Positions 1 to 8,550 of a stretch of 64,000 nt of DNA are shown here, piece after piece (position 1 is the stretch's first letter; the number at the start of each line of letters is the position of its first letter). The translations under genes and the position numbers were made by a program. The DNA lies in NCBI GenBank assembly GCA_963756525.1, contig CAVWNR010000009.1, positions 124,001 to 188,000 on the forward strand, written 5' to 3'. Below the pieces are notes generated by a model that worked only from the letters and a program-made list of their open reading frames with translations, was not told where the DNA came from and did no database searches. The DNA comes from CAVWNR01 sp963756525 (GTDB taxonomy: Bacteria; Actinomycetota; Actinomycetes; Mycobacteriales; Jatrophihabitantaceae).

Positions 1-1
1 C

Positions 2-168
2 GACGCGCTGCCGATGCAGCAGCGGATCGAGATCGTCGAGGCGAAGGTGGCGGAGCTGATCGATCTCGGCGCCAGCGTGCAGCGGAGAACTCGATACGAC
101 GACCGCAGGACCCGCGCTACTTCGTCGTCATGCACGATCCGGAAGGCAACGAATTCTGCATTGGCTGA
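2..168 (+). pseudogene. C-terminal fragment of a VOC/glyoxalase-like protein, frameshifted
   Basis: The gene enters from the left edge. One frame reads an acidic helix ending in LIDLGASVQRR, as in the last helix of vicinal-oxygen-chelate proteins. A second frame then reads DPRYFVVMHDPEGNEFCIG and stops at 166-168. The segment HDPEGNEFC is the classic C-terminal VOC strand carrying the last metal-ligand Glu. The two halves are in different frames, so there is an indel near 90-110. Either the gene is broken or the base call there is wrong. The substrate cannot be told from this fragment. Confidence 0.7.
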
Positions 169-737
169 GATCCGCGATGGGCGAACGCCTCGGCTCGGGG
201 AGCCGCCGGCGACACCAGAGTCGCCGAAGCCGAGCGCGCTCGCGCGCACGGAGATGGCCGGCGTGCCGCCGCCCACGCCCTCCGTAACCGCCGGGTCGTG
301 TCACTGACACACTGCCCGACTCATCAAGATGAGGGCGCTAGCCAAGTTCACGACTTTGCCGCGAGTCGCGCGGATGACGAGCGCACCGTCGCTTCGGTCG
401 ACGACGTACGACGAGTCACACGACTCGCGGCAAATCCGTGCACAGCGCGAGGTCCGCATCTCGACGGAATCGGGCAGTCAGAGCCACCCTGGCTGGCGGG
501 TGAGTATGGGTGCGGCGCTGTTCGATGTAGGCAGGGTGTGTTCGGGGGCCGGCAGGACAGTGGTCGGGTTGATGCGGTTGTCGGCGCGGCAGGCAGGCGC
601 GTCGCCGCTGCCGGGCGGGTGTTGGTGGCGGATGGTCGAGGCGTGGATGATCGTATGCCCGGCACGCGGGCGTGTTCTTAGGCGCCGCGGGCGCCGTCGC
701 GCTGTTGTCGTCGGAGCGGTCGAGAGGAGCGAGGTTT
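169..737. other. Intergenic, no gene recognised
   Basis: Open frames exist on both strands but are arginine/serine-rich shadows without a start or motif I can support. No hairpin or repeat stands out. Confidence 0.5.
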
Positions 738-1458
738 ATGAGCTCGCAAGAGCAACCGACGCATCCGTTGGAGCCGCATGTGAGCGGGTTGGCCGGCCGG
801 TTGAACTGGCTTCGCGCCGGCGTGCTCGGCGCCAACGACGGCATCGTGTCGGTGGCGGGCATCGTGCTCGGCGTCGCGGGCGCGACCAGCCACCGGGGCC
901 CGATTTCACTGCCGGGCTGGCCGGGCTGGTGGCTGGGGCGGTGTCCATGGCCCTGGGCGAGTACGTGTCGGTGAGCAGCCAGCGTGACAGCGAGCGAGCG
1001 CAGTTGGCCACCGAGTGCGAGGAGCTGCGCACCTCACCCGACGATGAACTTGCCGAGCTCGCGGCGCTGTATCAGGCGCGGGGTCTGCGTGCGGCGACGC
1101 GCGGCAGGTCGTGATCGAGCTCACCGAACACGACGCGCTTACCGCGCACGCGCAGGCGGAGTTGAGCATCGATCCGCAGCAGCTGGCCAGCCCGGTGCAC
1201 GCGGCCGCGGCCTCGGCGCTGTGGTTCCTGCTTGGTGCGGTGCTGCCGATGCTGGCGATCCTGTTGCCGCCGCCGCCGTGGCGGGTGTCGACCACCTTCG
1301 TCGCGGTGCTGATCGCGCTCGGCACCGCGGGGGCGGTGAGCGCCCGTCTGGGTGGCAGCAGCGCGCAGCTCGCGGTGAGCCGGGTCGTCATAGGCGGCGC
1401 CGCAGGGCTCGCGTTCACCTATGCGATCGGTCACCTCTTCGGGACGGCGGTTGGCTAG
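738..1458 (+). pseudogene. VIT1/CCC1-family metal transporter, two frameshifts
   Basis: ATG 738 opens MSSQEQPTHPLEPHVSG, then NWLRAGVLGANDGIVSVAG, the conserved first membrane helix of the VIT1/CCC1 (Fe2+/Mn2+ vacuolar transporter-like) family. After about 900 the homology continues in the next frame as TAGLAGLVAGAVSMALGEYV and the SQRDSE cytosolic region. At about 1098 it shifts again to ARQVVIELTEHDALTAHAQ and three C-terminal membrane helices ending at 1458. The three pieces together give about 240 residues, the normal family length, so nothing is missing except two reading-frame corrections. A metal-exporting membrane role is known for the family. Here the gene is either inactive or mis-sequenced twice. 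Confidence 0.8.
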
Positions 1459-1546
1459 GCCGGCGGCGACAGGTACGCGCCGCACCCTCCGCCGGCTCGT
1501 TTGTCTGCGGTGCCTGACGCGGTTTGCCGCAGCTGGCGGGGAGAAC

Positions 1547-2989
1547 TCAGGTGGGCAGGCGGAGTGTGAATGCGGTTCCGCCGGGACTGCTGTCGGCGGC
1601 GACCGTTCCGTGATGGGCGTGTGCGATGGCCGCGACGATGGCGAGCCCGAGGCCGGTGCTGCGTTGCGCCGGGTCGCTGTGCACAAATCGCTCGAACAAT
1701 CGCTGCCGGATTGCCGGTGGGATTCCGGTGCCGTCGTCGCGGACGGTCAGCTCTACCGCGGCTGGCTGCGGCTGCAGCGCGATGGTTACGGTGGTGCGCG
1801 GCGGGGTGTGGGTGCGGGCGTTAGCGAGCAGGTTGGCCAGCGCCTGATGCAGGGCATGCGGGTCGCCGCGCAGGGTGACCGGTTGGTCGGGCAGGTCGAG
1901 TTGCCAGCGGTGCTCGGGGCCGGCGATTCGCGCGTCGGAGACGGCGTCGAGCACCAGGCGGGTGAGGTCGACCGGCTGGTCGGCGAGGGGGCGGCCGGAG
2001 TCGAGGCGGGCGAGGAGCAGCAGGTCGTCGACGAGCCGGCCCATGCGGGCCGATTCGGCGCCGATGCGGGTCAGCGCGTGCGCCACGGGCTCGGGGAGGT
2101 CGCCGCCGGCGCGTTGGGCGTATTCGGCGTGGCTGCGGACGACGGCGACCGGGGTGCGCAGTTCGTGGCTCGCGTCGGCGAGGAAGCGCCGCAGCCGTTC
2201 TTCGCTGGCCTGCCGTTGTCCCAGCGCTGCGCCGACGTGGTCGAGCATGTGGTTGAACGCCGCGGTGAGCTGCCCGACCTCGGTGCCGGGTTCCGGGTTG
2301 GGCACCGGGTGGGGCAGGGTGACCTCGCCGCTGCCCAGCGGGAGCTGGGAGACGGACACGGCGGTGCCGGCGACGCGTTGCAGCGGGCGCAGCGACCAGC
2401 GCACCAGCAGCGCGCCGGTGAGGGCGATCACGACGAGCACGCCGCCGAACACGATTCCCTCGATCGCGGCGAGGCGGCCGATGGTTTCATCGACGGGGTG
2501 TTCGGGCAGCCCGGTGACGAGCAGATCGTGATCGTCACCGGGGCGTGCGATTATCCGGTAGTCGCCCAGTGTCGGCAAGGTGATCGTGTGCGGCTGTGCG
2601 GTGGCGGTGAGCCGGGCGAGCGCGGCGCGGTCGGCGGGCGTGGGATCGGCGTGTTCGTCGTCGCCGATCACGCCGACGGCGGTGACGGCCCCTCCGACGA
2701 GCCGAGCGCCGAGGGTTCCGGGTGGTTGGCCGAGCACGGTGTCGAAGCCGCGGTCGTCGGCGTCGCCGTCGGCGGCGGGGTGTTCGAGGGAGACGGCGTA
2801 GCGGTTGCCGGCGGCGATCAGTTGCTGGTCGAGCCGGTCGAACAGGAATCCGCGCAGCGCCAGGGTGGTCGCCGCGGCGATCACCGCGCAGGCCACCAGC
2901 AGCAGGCCGAGCAGCAGGGCGACCAGCCGCCAGCGCAGGCTCAGCCGGTGCAGCCGGGTGCTCACGGCGGCAGGCAGGCCGGGAATCAC
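1547..2989 (-). CDS. Sensor histidine kinase (HAMP, HisKA, HATPase)
   Basis: Membrane histidine kinase of about 480 residues. A first membrane helix lies near residues 20-42 (WRLVALLLGLLLVACAVIAA), followed by an extracytoplasmic sensor region of about 130 residues and a second helix near 180-200. A HAMP linker comes next, then the phospho-acceptor H-box FLADASHELRTPV, the N-box (ALANLLANARTHT), the G1 box RDDGTGIP and the G2 box GLGLAI. The GTG at 2989 was chosen because it overlaps the TGA of the upstream response regulator (GTGA) and leaves a short basic N-terminus before the first helix. It forms a two-gene operon with the response regulator and is divergent to the flavin/ferric-reductase operon, which is a plausible target. 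The signal sensed is unknown. Confidence 0.93.
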   Translation of the reverse strand: MIPGLPAAVSTRLHRLSLRWRLVALLLGLLLVACAVIAAATTLALRGFLFDRLDQQLIAAGNRYAVSLEHPAADGDADDRGFDTVLGQPPGTLGARLVGGAVTAVGVIGDDEHADPTPADRAALARLTATAQPHTITLPTLGDYRIIARPGDDHDLLVTGLPEHPVDETIGRLAAIEGIVFGGVLVVIALTGALLVRWSLRPLQRVAGTAVSVSQLPLGSGEVTLPHPVPNPEPGTEVGQLTAAFNHMLDHVGAALGQRQASEERLRRFLADASHELRTPVAVVRSHAEYAQRAGGDLPEPVAHALTRIGAESARMGRLVDDLLLLARLDSGRPLADQPVDLTRLVLDAVSDARIAGPEHRWQLDLPDQPVTLRGDPHALHQALANLLANARTHTPPRTTVTIALQPQPAAVELTVRDDGTGIPPAIRQRLFERFVHSDPAQRSTGLGLAIVAAIAHAHHGTVAADSSPGGTAFTLRLPT

Positions 2990-3726
2990 GTTGCGGCTTT
3001 CAGCATGTACCCGACGCCGCGCACGGTGTGGATCATCGGCGGGCGGCCGTGGTCGATCTTTCTGCGCAGGTAGGAGATATAGAGCTCCACGACGTGGGCG
3101 TTGCCGCCGAAGTCGTAGCTCCACACGCGGTCGAGGATCTGCGCTTTGGACAGCACGCGGCGCGGGTTGCGCATGAGGTAGCGCAGCAGCTCGAACTCGG
3201 TGGCGGTGAGATCGATGAGCTCGCCGGCCCGGTGTACCTCGCGCGCGTCCTCGTCCATGCTCAGCTCACCGACCACGATCCGCGCTCCGCGGCGGGCGTG
3301 CAGGATGCCCGCGCGGCGCATCAGGCCGCGTAGCCGGGCCAGCACCTCCTCCAGGCTGAACGGCTTGGTGACATAGTCGTCGGCGCCGGCGGTGAGGCCG
3401 GCGATGCGGTCCTCGACGGCGTCGCGGGCGGTGAGGAACAGCACGCACAGTTGCGGGGTGTCCGCACGCAGCCGGTGCAGCACCTGGTAGCCGTCGGTGT
3501 CGGGCAGCATCACGTCGAGGATCACCGCGTCCGGCGCGTACTCTCGCGCCGCCGCTACCGCACCCGCGCCGTCGCCGACCGCCCGGGCCGCCCAGCCCTC
3601 CAGGGTCAGCGTGCTGACCAGCACGCCGGCGAGGTCGGGCTCGTCGTCGACGACCAGGACCCGCAGCGGGGTGCCGTCCGCGCGCACCGGCGGCGTCCGG
3701 CTGGCAGCGGTCACGGCAGCCATCAT
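2986..3726 (-). CDS. OmpR/PhoB-family response regulator
   Basis: About 246 residues, usual for the family. The receiver domain follows a ~20-residue extension: acidic pocket VVDDEPD, phospho-acceptor Asp about 71 in ILDVMLPD, conserved Lys in TKPFSLEEVLARL. The C-terminal winged helix has LTATEFELLRYLMRNPRRVL and the YISYLRRKID recognition region, ending in the typical TVRGVGYMLKA. Two ATG codons in tandem (3726 and 3723) could start it. It overlaps the kinase start by 4 bp, so the two are co-transcribed and probably translationally coupled. By position it may control the divergent operon beginning at 3862, only 135 bp away. That is inference. Confidence 0.94.
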   Translation of the reverse strand: MMAAVTAASRTPPVRADGTPLRVLVVDDEPDLAGVLVSTLTLEGWAARAVGDGAGAVAAAREYAPDAVILDVMLPDTDGYQVLHRLRADTPQLCVLFLTARDAVEDRIAGLTAGADDYVTKPFSLEEVLARLRGLMRRAGILHARRGARIVVGELSMDEDAREVHRAGELIDLTATEFELLRYLMRNPRRVLSKAQILDRVWSYDFGGNAHVVELYISYLRRKIDHGRPPMIHTVRGVGYMLKAAT

Positions 3727-3861
3727 GACGCGTGCCGGGCGGCCCGACCTCTGCGTTGGCTCTGAATCCGCTCAGCGCAGCGGCGGTCCACATCCGGTTG
3801 AGAGGAAATCCAGAGCCTCGCCCGTCAGGCTCGATGCCGTGCACCCAGAGCAGCGGATCCC

Positions 3862-5229
3862 GTGGCGAGCACGCTGACGCTGCGGCCGGCGCATCCGGTG
3901 CCGCGCCCGGGCCGGGTCGCCGTCGGGCCGGTCCCCGCGTCGGCCGTCATCGCCGTGGGCGGGCTGCTCAGCATCGGCCTGTGGTGGCAGGACACCCTGC
4001 TGGTGCGCGGCTGGGGCGAGTGGCTGACCAACGCCGGCCGGCTCACCGGCATCGCCGCCGGTTACGCGGTGGCCGTGGTGTTGGCGCTGATGGCGCGCAT
4101 CCCGGCGGTGGAGCGGGGCCTGGGTTCGGACCGGCTGGCCCGCTGGCACGCCGCCGGCGGCCGGTACCTGATCAGCCTAGCGGTGGCGCACACCGTGCTG
4201 ATCATCTGGGGGTACGCGGTCACCGCGCATACCGGCGTGGTGCACCAGACGGCAACGCTACTGACCGGCTACCCGGACGTGCTGATGGCCACCGTCGCGG
4301 TTGGCCTGCTCGTCGCGGTGGGTGCTGTGTCGGCCCGCGCGGCCCGGCGGCGGCTGCGTTACGAGACCTGGCATTTCCTCCACCTCTACACCTACCTCGC
4401 GGTGGCGCTGGCGTTCGCGCACCAGTTCGCCACCGGCGCGGACTTCGCGGGTAACGCCCGGGCCCGCTGGCTGTGGGCGGCGATGTACCTCGCGGTGGCC
4501 GGGCTGCTGGTGTGGTACCGGTTCTGCGTGCCGGTGCTCGCCGCGGCGCGGCACCGGCTGCGGGTGGTCGAGGTGCACCGCGAGGGCAGGGACGTCGTGT
4601 CGGTGTACCTGACCGGCCGCGACCTGCCCGGGTTGCGCGCCGAACCCGGCCAGTTCTTCCGCTGGCGGTTTTTCACCCGCGGGCTGTGGTGGGCGGCCAA
4701 CCCCTACTCGCTGTCCGCGCCGCCGCGCCCGGACTGGCTGCGGATCACCGTCAAGGTCAGCGGCGACCACAGCGCGGCCCTGCTCGGGCTGCGCCCCGGC
4801 ACCCGGGTGCTCGCCGAGGGGCCGTACGGTGCGTTCACCGCCGCCCGCCGCACCCAACCCAAGGTGCTGCTGGTTGCCGGCGGGGTCGGCATCACCCCGC
4901 TGCGCGCGCTGTTCGAGACGCTGCCCGGCTACCCCGGCGAGATCACCCTGATCTACCGGGCGAACACCGCCGTCGACGTGATCTTCCGCAACGAGCTGGA
5001 CTGGATCGCCCACCAGCGCGGCGCCCGCGTGCACTACCTGCTCGGCCCGCCCCGGCCCGGCCCGCACGACCCGCTCGCGCCGGGCCGGCTGGCCCGGCTG
5101 GTCCCCGACCTGCCCGGCCACGACGTATACCTGTGCGGGCCGCCGGCGATGATGGCCGCCGGCCAGGCATCGCTGCGCACCGCCGGCGTACCACGGCGGC
5201 ACATCCACACCGAATCGTTCATCCTCTGA
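3862..5229 (+). CDS. Ferric-reductase-type flavocytochrome with FNR module
   Basis: About 455 residues. The N-terminal half has six or so hydrophobic helices with histidines placed as heme ligands in the ferric-reductase transmembrane family (AVAHTVLIIWGYAVTAHTG and FLHLYTYLAVALAFAHQF). The C-terminal half is a ferredoxin-NADP reductase module: FAD-binding NPYSLSAP, the nucleotide loop AGGVGITPLRALFE and the terminal CGPPAMM motif. It should take electrons from cytosolic NAD(P)H through FAD to membrane hemes and out across the membrane. The start is a GTG at 3862. It is the first gene of a tight operon with an FMN-binding protein and ApbE, the usual partners in flavin-based extracytoplasmic electron transfer. 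The terminal acceptor is not evident. Confidence 0.92.
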   Translation: MASTLTLRPAHPVPRPGRVAVGPVPASAVIAVGGLLSIGLWWQDTLLVRGWGEWLTNAGRLTGIAAGYAVAVVLALMARIPAVERGLGSDRLARWHAAGGRYLISLAVAHTVLIIWGYAVTAHTGVVHQTATLLTGYPDVLMATVAVGLLVAVGAVSARAARRRLRYETWHFLHLYTYLAVALAFAHQFATGADFAGNARARWLWAAMYLAVAGLLVWYRFCVPVLAAARHRLRVVEVHREGRDVVSVYLTGRDLPGLRAEPGQFFRWRFFTRGLWWAANPYSLSAPPRPDWLRITVKVSGDHSAALLGLRPGTRVLAEGPYGAFTAARRTQPKVLLVAGGVGITPLRALFETLPGYPGEITLIYRANTAVDVIFRNELDWIAHQRGARVHYLLGPPRPGPHDPLAPGRLARLVPDLPGHDVYLCGPPAMMAAGQASLRTAGVPRRHIHTESFIL

Positions 5230-5243
5230 CGGAGTGCCCTGCG

Positions 5244-5759
5244 ATGAAACGCATCCTGCTCGCCACCCTCGGCACCATCGCCGGGCTGGTCGGGCTGCTC
5301 AGCTTCAAATCGCACGGCCACGCCATCGGACCCGGCGCGGCGCTGCCGTCGGCCGCGCTACCCGCAACCAGCACCGCGCCGACCGCGCCGACCGCGCCGG
5401 GCCGCGGCGGCACGTCCACCAGCGCCCCGCCGCAGCCGTCAGCGTCGGGGGCGGCGGCATCCGGATCGGCCGCGCCGGCCGGCCGCAGCATCGCCGGGCA
5501 AGCGGTGCAGACCCGCTACGGGGTGGTACAGATCCAGCTCACCGTCACCGCGACGAAGATCACCAACGTGTCCTACCTGCAGCTCACCGCGGTCGATGAC
5601 CGCTCGCAGCAGATCAACAGCTACGCCGCGCCGATCCTGCTGCAGGAGACCCTCGCCGCGCAGAACGCCAACATCGACACCGTCTCCGGCGCCACCTACA
5701 CCAGCGAGGGGTACATCCAGTCGCTGCAGTCCGCGCTGGACCAGGCCGGCATCCGGTGA
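5244..5759 (+). CDS. Membrane-anchored FMN-binding domain protein
   Basis: About 171 residues. It starts with a short basic N-terminus and a hydrophobic anchor (ILLATLGTIAGLVGLLSF). An Ala/Pro/Ser/Thr-rich linker of about 45 residues follows, then an FMN-binding domain. The motif SGATYTSEGY near residue 150 carries the Thr that ApbE enzymes flavinylate with FMN in NqrC/RnfG-type domains. The protein is therefore predicted to sit outside the membrane and carry covalent FMN, receiving electrons from the flavocytochrome encoded 14 bp upstream. Its TGA overlaps the GTG of apbE, which supports co-translation of substrate and modifying enzyme. Confidence 0.92.
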   Translation: MKRILLATLGTIAGLVGLLSFKSHGHAIGPGAALPSAALPATSTAPTAPTAPGRGGTSTSAPPQPSASGAAASGSAAPAGRSIAGQAVQTRYGVVQIQLTVTATKITNVSYLQLTAVDDRSQQINSYAAPILLQETLAAQNANIDTVSGATYTSEGYIQSLQSALDQAGIR

Positions 5760-6511
5760 CCATCACCGCCACCGCGCAGCGGCGGGTCGAGCAGTGCATG
5801 GGCACCGTGTTCTCCCTCGACATCCGCCCGCCGCTGGTCGACCCGGCGGCCGTGGAGGACGTCGTCGCCTGGTTGCACCAGGTCGACGCGACGTTCTCCA
5901 CCTACCGGCCCGACAGCGTGATCAGCCGGCTAGGCCGTGGCGAACTCCGGCTGGCCCAGTGCCCGGTCGAGGTGCGCGAGATCATCCAGCGCTGCGCGGA
6001 TTTGGAACGGGAGACGGGCGGGTACTTCTCCGCCTACGCCGCCGGCCCCCTCGACCCGTCCGGGCTGGTCAAGGGCTGGGCCATCGAACACGCCAGTGAC
6101 CTGCTGCGCGCCGCCGGCTCCGCCAACCACTGCGTCAACGGCGGCGGTGACGTCCAGTGCGCCGGCAACCCCGCACCCGGGCGGCCGTGGCGCGTCGGCA
6201 TCGCGCACCCGCTGCGCCGCGGGGAGCTGGCCGGCGTCGTCACCGGCGCCGATCTCGCCGTCGCCACGTCCGGCAACCCTGAACGCGGCGGCCACGTGCG
6301 CGACCCGCACACCCGCGCCGCGCCCGCCGCCCTCGCCAGCGTCACCGTCATCGGCGCACGGCTCGCCACCGCCGACGCGTACGCCACCGCCGCGTTCGCG
6401 ATGGGCGCGGCCGCCCGCGACTGGCTGCCGACCCTGCCCGACCATCAGGCGTTCCTCATCGCCGCCGACGGCACCACCTGGTCCACGCCGGCGCTGCGCG
6501 GCGCGACGTGA
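5756..6511 (+). CDS. apbE: FAD:protein FMN transferase (ApbE)
   Basis: About 251 residues, shorter than the usual 300-350 but with the core motifs present: MGTVFSLDI at the N-terminus, STYRPDSVISRLGRGE, the family signature DPSGLVKGWAIEHA, NGGGDVQCAG and the Mg-site region ATADAYATAAFAMG. The enzyme cleaves FAD and transfers FMN to a Thr in target proteins, most likely the FMN-binding protein encoded immediately upstream. The GTG start overlaps that gene's stop by 4 bp and the next gene overlaps its stop in the same way. No signal peptide is visible, so modification would be cytosolic or the enzyme is exported by another route. Confidence 0.93.
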   Translation: MTITATAQRRVEQCMGTVFSLDIRPPLVDPAAVEDVVAWLHQVDATFSTYRPDSVISRLGRGELRLAQCPVEVREIIQRCADLERETGGYFSAYAAGPLDPSGLVKGWAIEHASDLLRAAGSANHCVNGGGDVQCAGNPAPGRPWRVGIAHPLRRGELAGVVTGADLAVATSGNPERGGHVRDPHTRAAPAALASVTVIGARLATADAYATAAFAMGAAARDWLPTLPDHQAFLIAADGTTWSTPALRGAT

Positions 6512-7572
6512 CCGCCGCGCCCGCGCAGAGCCGGACGGTCGTCGCGCCCGCTGCCGCACCGGCAATCAGGCGCCACCTGAGCGCACGGATCGTCTTTCTC
6601 GCGCTCGCCGCGCTGGTCGCCGCCGCCGCGCTCAGCGCCGCGACGGTCGATCCCGACAGCGGCACCGACCTGCTGTCGCTCGCCCGCTCGGTGGGCGCCG
6701 ACCTGATCCGGCTCCGCTGGCAGTACCTCGCGATCGTCGCCGCCCTCGCCGCGGTTCACTACCTCGCCGCCGCGCTCGCCCTGCGGGCCGCCGCAGGGGT
6801 GCCGACGCCGCTCGACGAGACAACCCTCGTCCAGCTCGCCGCGGCCGCGGCGAACCGGATCACGCCCGCCGGGCTGGGCGCCGCAGCGGTCAACGTGCGG
6901 TACCTCGGCCGCCGCGGCCTGGACGCGCCTACCGCGATCGGCGCCGTCGCCGCGCTGTCCCTGCTCGGCGCGGCGGCCGACCTGCTCGTCATCGGGGCAC
7001 TCGCGCTCGGCGCGGGCTGGCTAGGCGTGCATGGGTCAGCCCGGCAGCTCGCCCTGCTGACCGCGCACATCCGCAGCCGGCCCGGCCCGGCCCGCTCGCC
7101 GTGGCTGTGGGCCGCGGTCGGCGGGCTCGCTGCGATCGCACTGCTCGGGTGGCTGCTGCGGCACCGGGCCGAGCGGGTGCGCCGCTGGGGCGCCATCGTC
7201 GCACCGCTGCGCCGGCTCGCGCACCGGCCGGCCGCGCTGGCGACCCTGCTCGCCGCGTCGGCCGCCACCACGCTGGTACTCGCCGTGGCCTTCGCCGCCT
7301 CCGCCGGCATGCTGCCCGGCCCGCGGCCCGCGTCCGGGCCGCTGCTGCTGGTGCTGGGCTACCTGCTCGGCGCCGCCGCCGGAAACGCCGTCCCGGCGCC
7401 GGCGGGCCTCGGGTCGACAGACGCCGCGCTCATCGCGGTGCTCGCCGGACTGCACGTGCCGCTCGCCCACGCTGTAGAAGAGGTCCTCGTGTTTCGTGTA
7501 CTGACCTTCTGGGCGCCCGCGGTGGTGGGCGTGCTCGCCGGCCGGCTGCTGTACCGACGAGGCGCATTGTGA
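6508..7572 (+). CDS. Flippase-like integral membrane protein (LPG-synthase TM / YbhN type)
   Basis: About 354 residues, with seven to eight hydrophobic helices and the pattern of the lysylphosphatidylglycerol-synthase transmembrane/flippase-like family (AANRITPAGLGAAAVNVRYL, then AAGNAVPAPAGLGSTDAALI near the C-terminus). The transferase domain of true LPG synthases is absent. Its role inside a flavin electron-transfer operon is unclear. A lipid or polyprenyl-linked substrate is possible but unproven. It overlaps apbE by 4 bp and the next gene by 4 bp. A clear paralog with the same motifs lies at 50745-51824 on the other strand. Confidence 0.88.
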   Translation: MTAAPAQSRTVVAPAAAPAIRRHLSARIVFLALAALVAAAALSAATVDPDSGTDLLSLARSVGADLIRLRWQYLAIVAALAAVHYLAAALALRAAAGVPTPLDETTLVQLAAAAANRITPAGLGAAAVNVRYLGRRGLDAPTAIGAVAALSLLGAAADLLVIGALALGAGWLGVHGSARQLALLTAHIRSRPGPARSPWLWAAVGGLAAIALLGWLLRHRAERVRRWGAIVAPLRRLAHRPAALATLLAASAATTLVLAVAFAASAGMLPGPRPASGPLLLVLGYLLGAAAGNAVPAPAGLGSTDAALIAVLAGLHVPLAHAVEEVLVFRVLTFWAPAVVGVLAGRLLYRRGAL

Positions 7573-8198
7573 ACGCCGCGCCGCCGGCAGCGACCGAGCT
7601 GCAGCGCGCCGGGGTGGAAGGGAACGCCCGGCTCACCGGCCTAACCGGCATGCTGCTGCTGGTGCTCCTGGCCGTGGAGGGCGCGACGATCCTGCGTATC
7701 CGCGAATTGATCACGGTGCACGTCTACCTCGGCGTGCTGTTGCTCGGGCCAGCGCTGCTGAAGACGGCCAGCACCGTCTACCGCTTCGCCCGCTACTACA
7801 CCGGCGCCCCGCCATACCGGCAAAAGGGTGCCCCGCACCCGCTGCTGCGCATCCTTGGCCCGCTGGTCGTGCTCACCACCTTCACAGTCCTCGGCACCGG
7901 CATCGGCCTGCTCGCCGTCCCTCGCGACCACGCCGGCCTGCTGCTCACCGCCCACAAAGCCAGCTTCATCATCTGGTTCGCGGTGATGACCGTGCACGTC
8001 CTCAGCCACCTACACGAGGCGGTGACCACGTCCGCGCGCGACATGCGGGCCGGCCGAAGGGACCCGGCGACGCGGCGCCGCCGCCTACGGATCGCCGCCC
8101 TCGCCCTCGCCCTCGCCATCGGCCTCGGCACCGCAACCGCACTGCTGCCAGCCGCATCCGGTTGGACCTCGGGAGCGATCAACCACATCCACAGATGA
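7569..8198 (+). CDS. Cytochrome b561/ferric-reductase-like membrane protein
   Basis: About 209 residues with four or five hydrophobic helices. Histidines lie at helix positions suited to heme b: HVYLGVLLLGPALLK, AHKASFIIWFAVMTVHVLSH. A basic loop (RRDPATRRRRLR) precedes the last helix. The GTG start overlaps the previous stop (GTGA). As last gene of the operon it could supply another heme-bearing membrane subunit for the electron-transfer chain. The family assignment rests on the His/helix pattern, so a non-heme membrane protein remains possible. Confidence 0.75.
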   Translation: MNAAPPAATELQRAGVEGNARLTGLTGMLLLVLLAVEGATILRIRELITVHVYLGVLLLGPALLKTASTVYRFARYYTGAPPYRQKGAPHPLLRILGPLVVLTTFTVLGTGIGLLAVPRDHAGLLLTAHKASFIIWFAVMTVHVLSHLHEAVTTSARDMRAGRRDPATRRRRLRIAALALALAIGLGTATALLPAASGWTSGAINHIHR

Positions 8199-8537
8199 GC
8201 AGCAGGCCTTCCGGATTTGGCCGTGACCGGAAACGTAAGTGTGCTCGACTCGGCGCGAGCGGACGCATCTGACGATCTTCACGAGTTGATCTCCGCAACT
8301 GCTCGCGATGTTTCCGACTCTCGGCATCTGTGCGACGACCGACGTAACCGGGATGTCGCGCTCATGACAAAGAGAGCGCGCTTCGCTCGTGCACAGCGAC
8401 GTTGGAAGATCCTTTCTAGCGGTTGGCCTGACAACGGCCTGGCGGGGTTGCGCGGTTGCTGGTCCTGCGGCCGGAGGAAGCACGATCTTGTCCCGGCTGA
8501 ACGGCGGAACTACCGGCCATCCTTATAGACAATCCGA
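8199..8537. other. Intergenic, no gene recognised
   Basis: About 340 nt between the electron-transfer operon and the toxin-antitoxin pair. No convincing ORF or hairpin. The last ~20 nt become AT-rich (TTATAGACAATCCGATATGA), consistent with a promoter. Confidence 0.5.
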
Positions 8538-8543
8538 TATGAT
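8538..8543 (+). promoter_or_regulatory. Likely -10 element for leaderless XRE-MNT gene
   Basis: TATGAT matches the -10 consensus in five of six positions and stands in an otherwise GC-rich region. A start 7-8 nt downstream would fall on the ATG at 8551, which has no Shine-Dalgarno sequence, as expected for a leaderless actinobacterial mRNA. No good -35 hexamer is visible at the standard spacing. Confidence 0.5.
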
Positions 8544-8550
8544 GACAGGC

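Noticed and set aside
1421..3073. Long plus-strand open frame (550 codons) opposite the histidine kinase
   Set aside because: It is the complement shadow of the kinase, Gly/Arg/Val-biased, with no motif; the kinase and its operon are clear.
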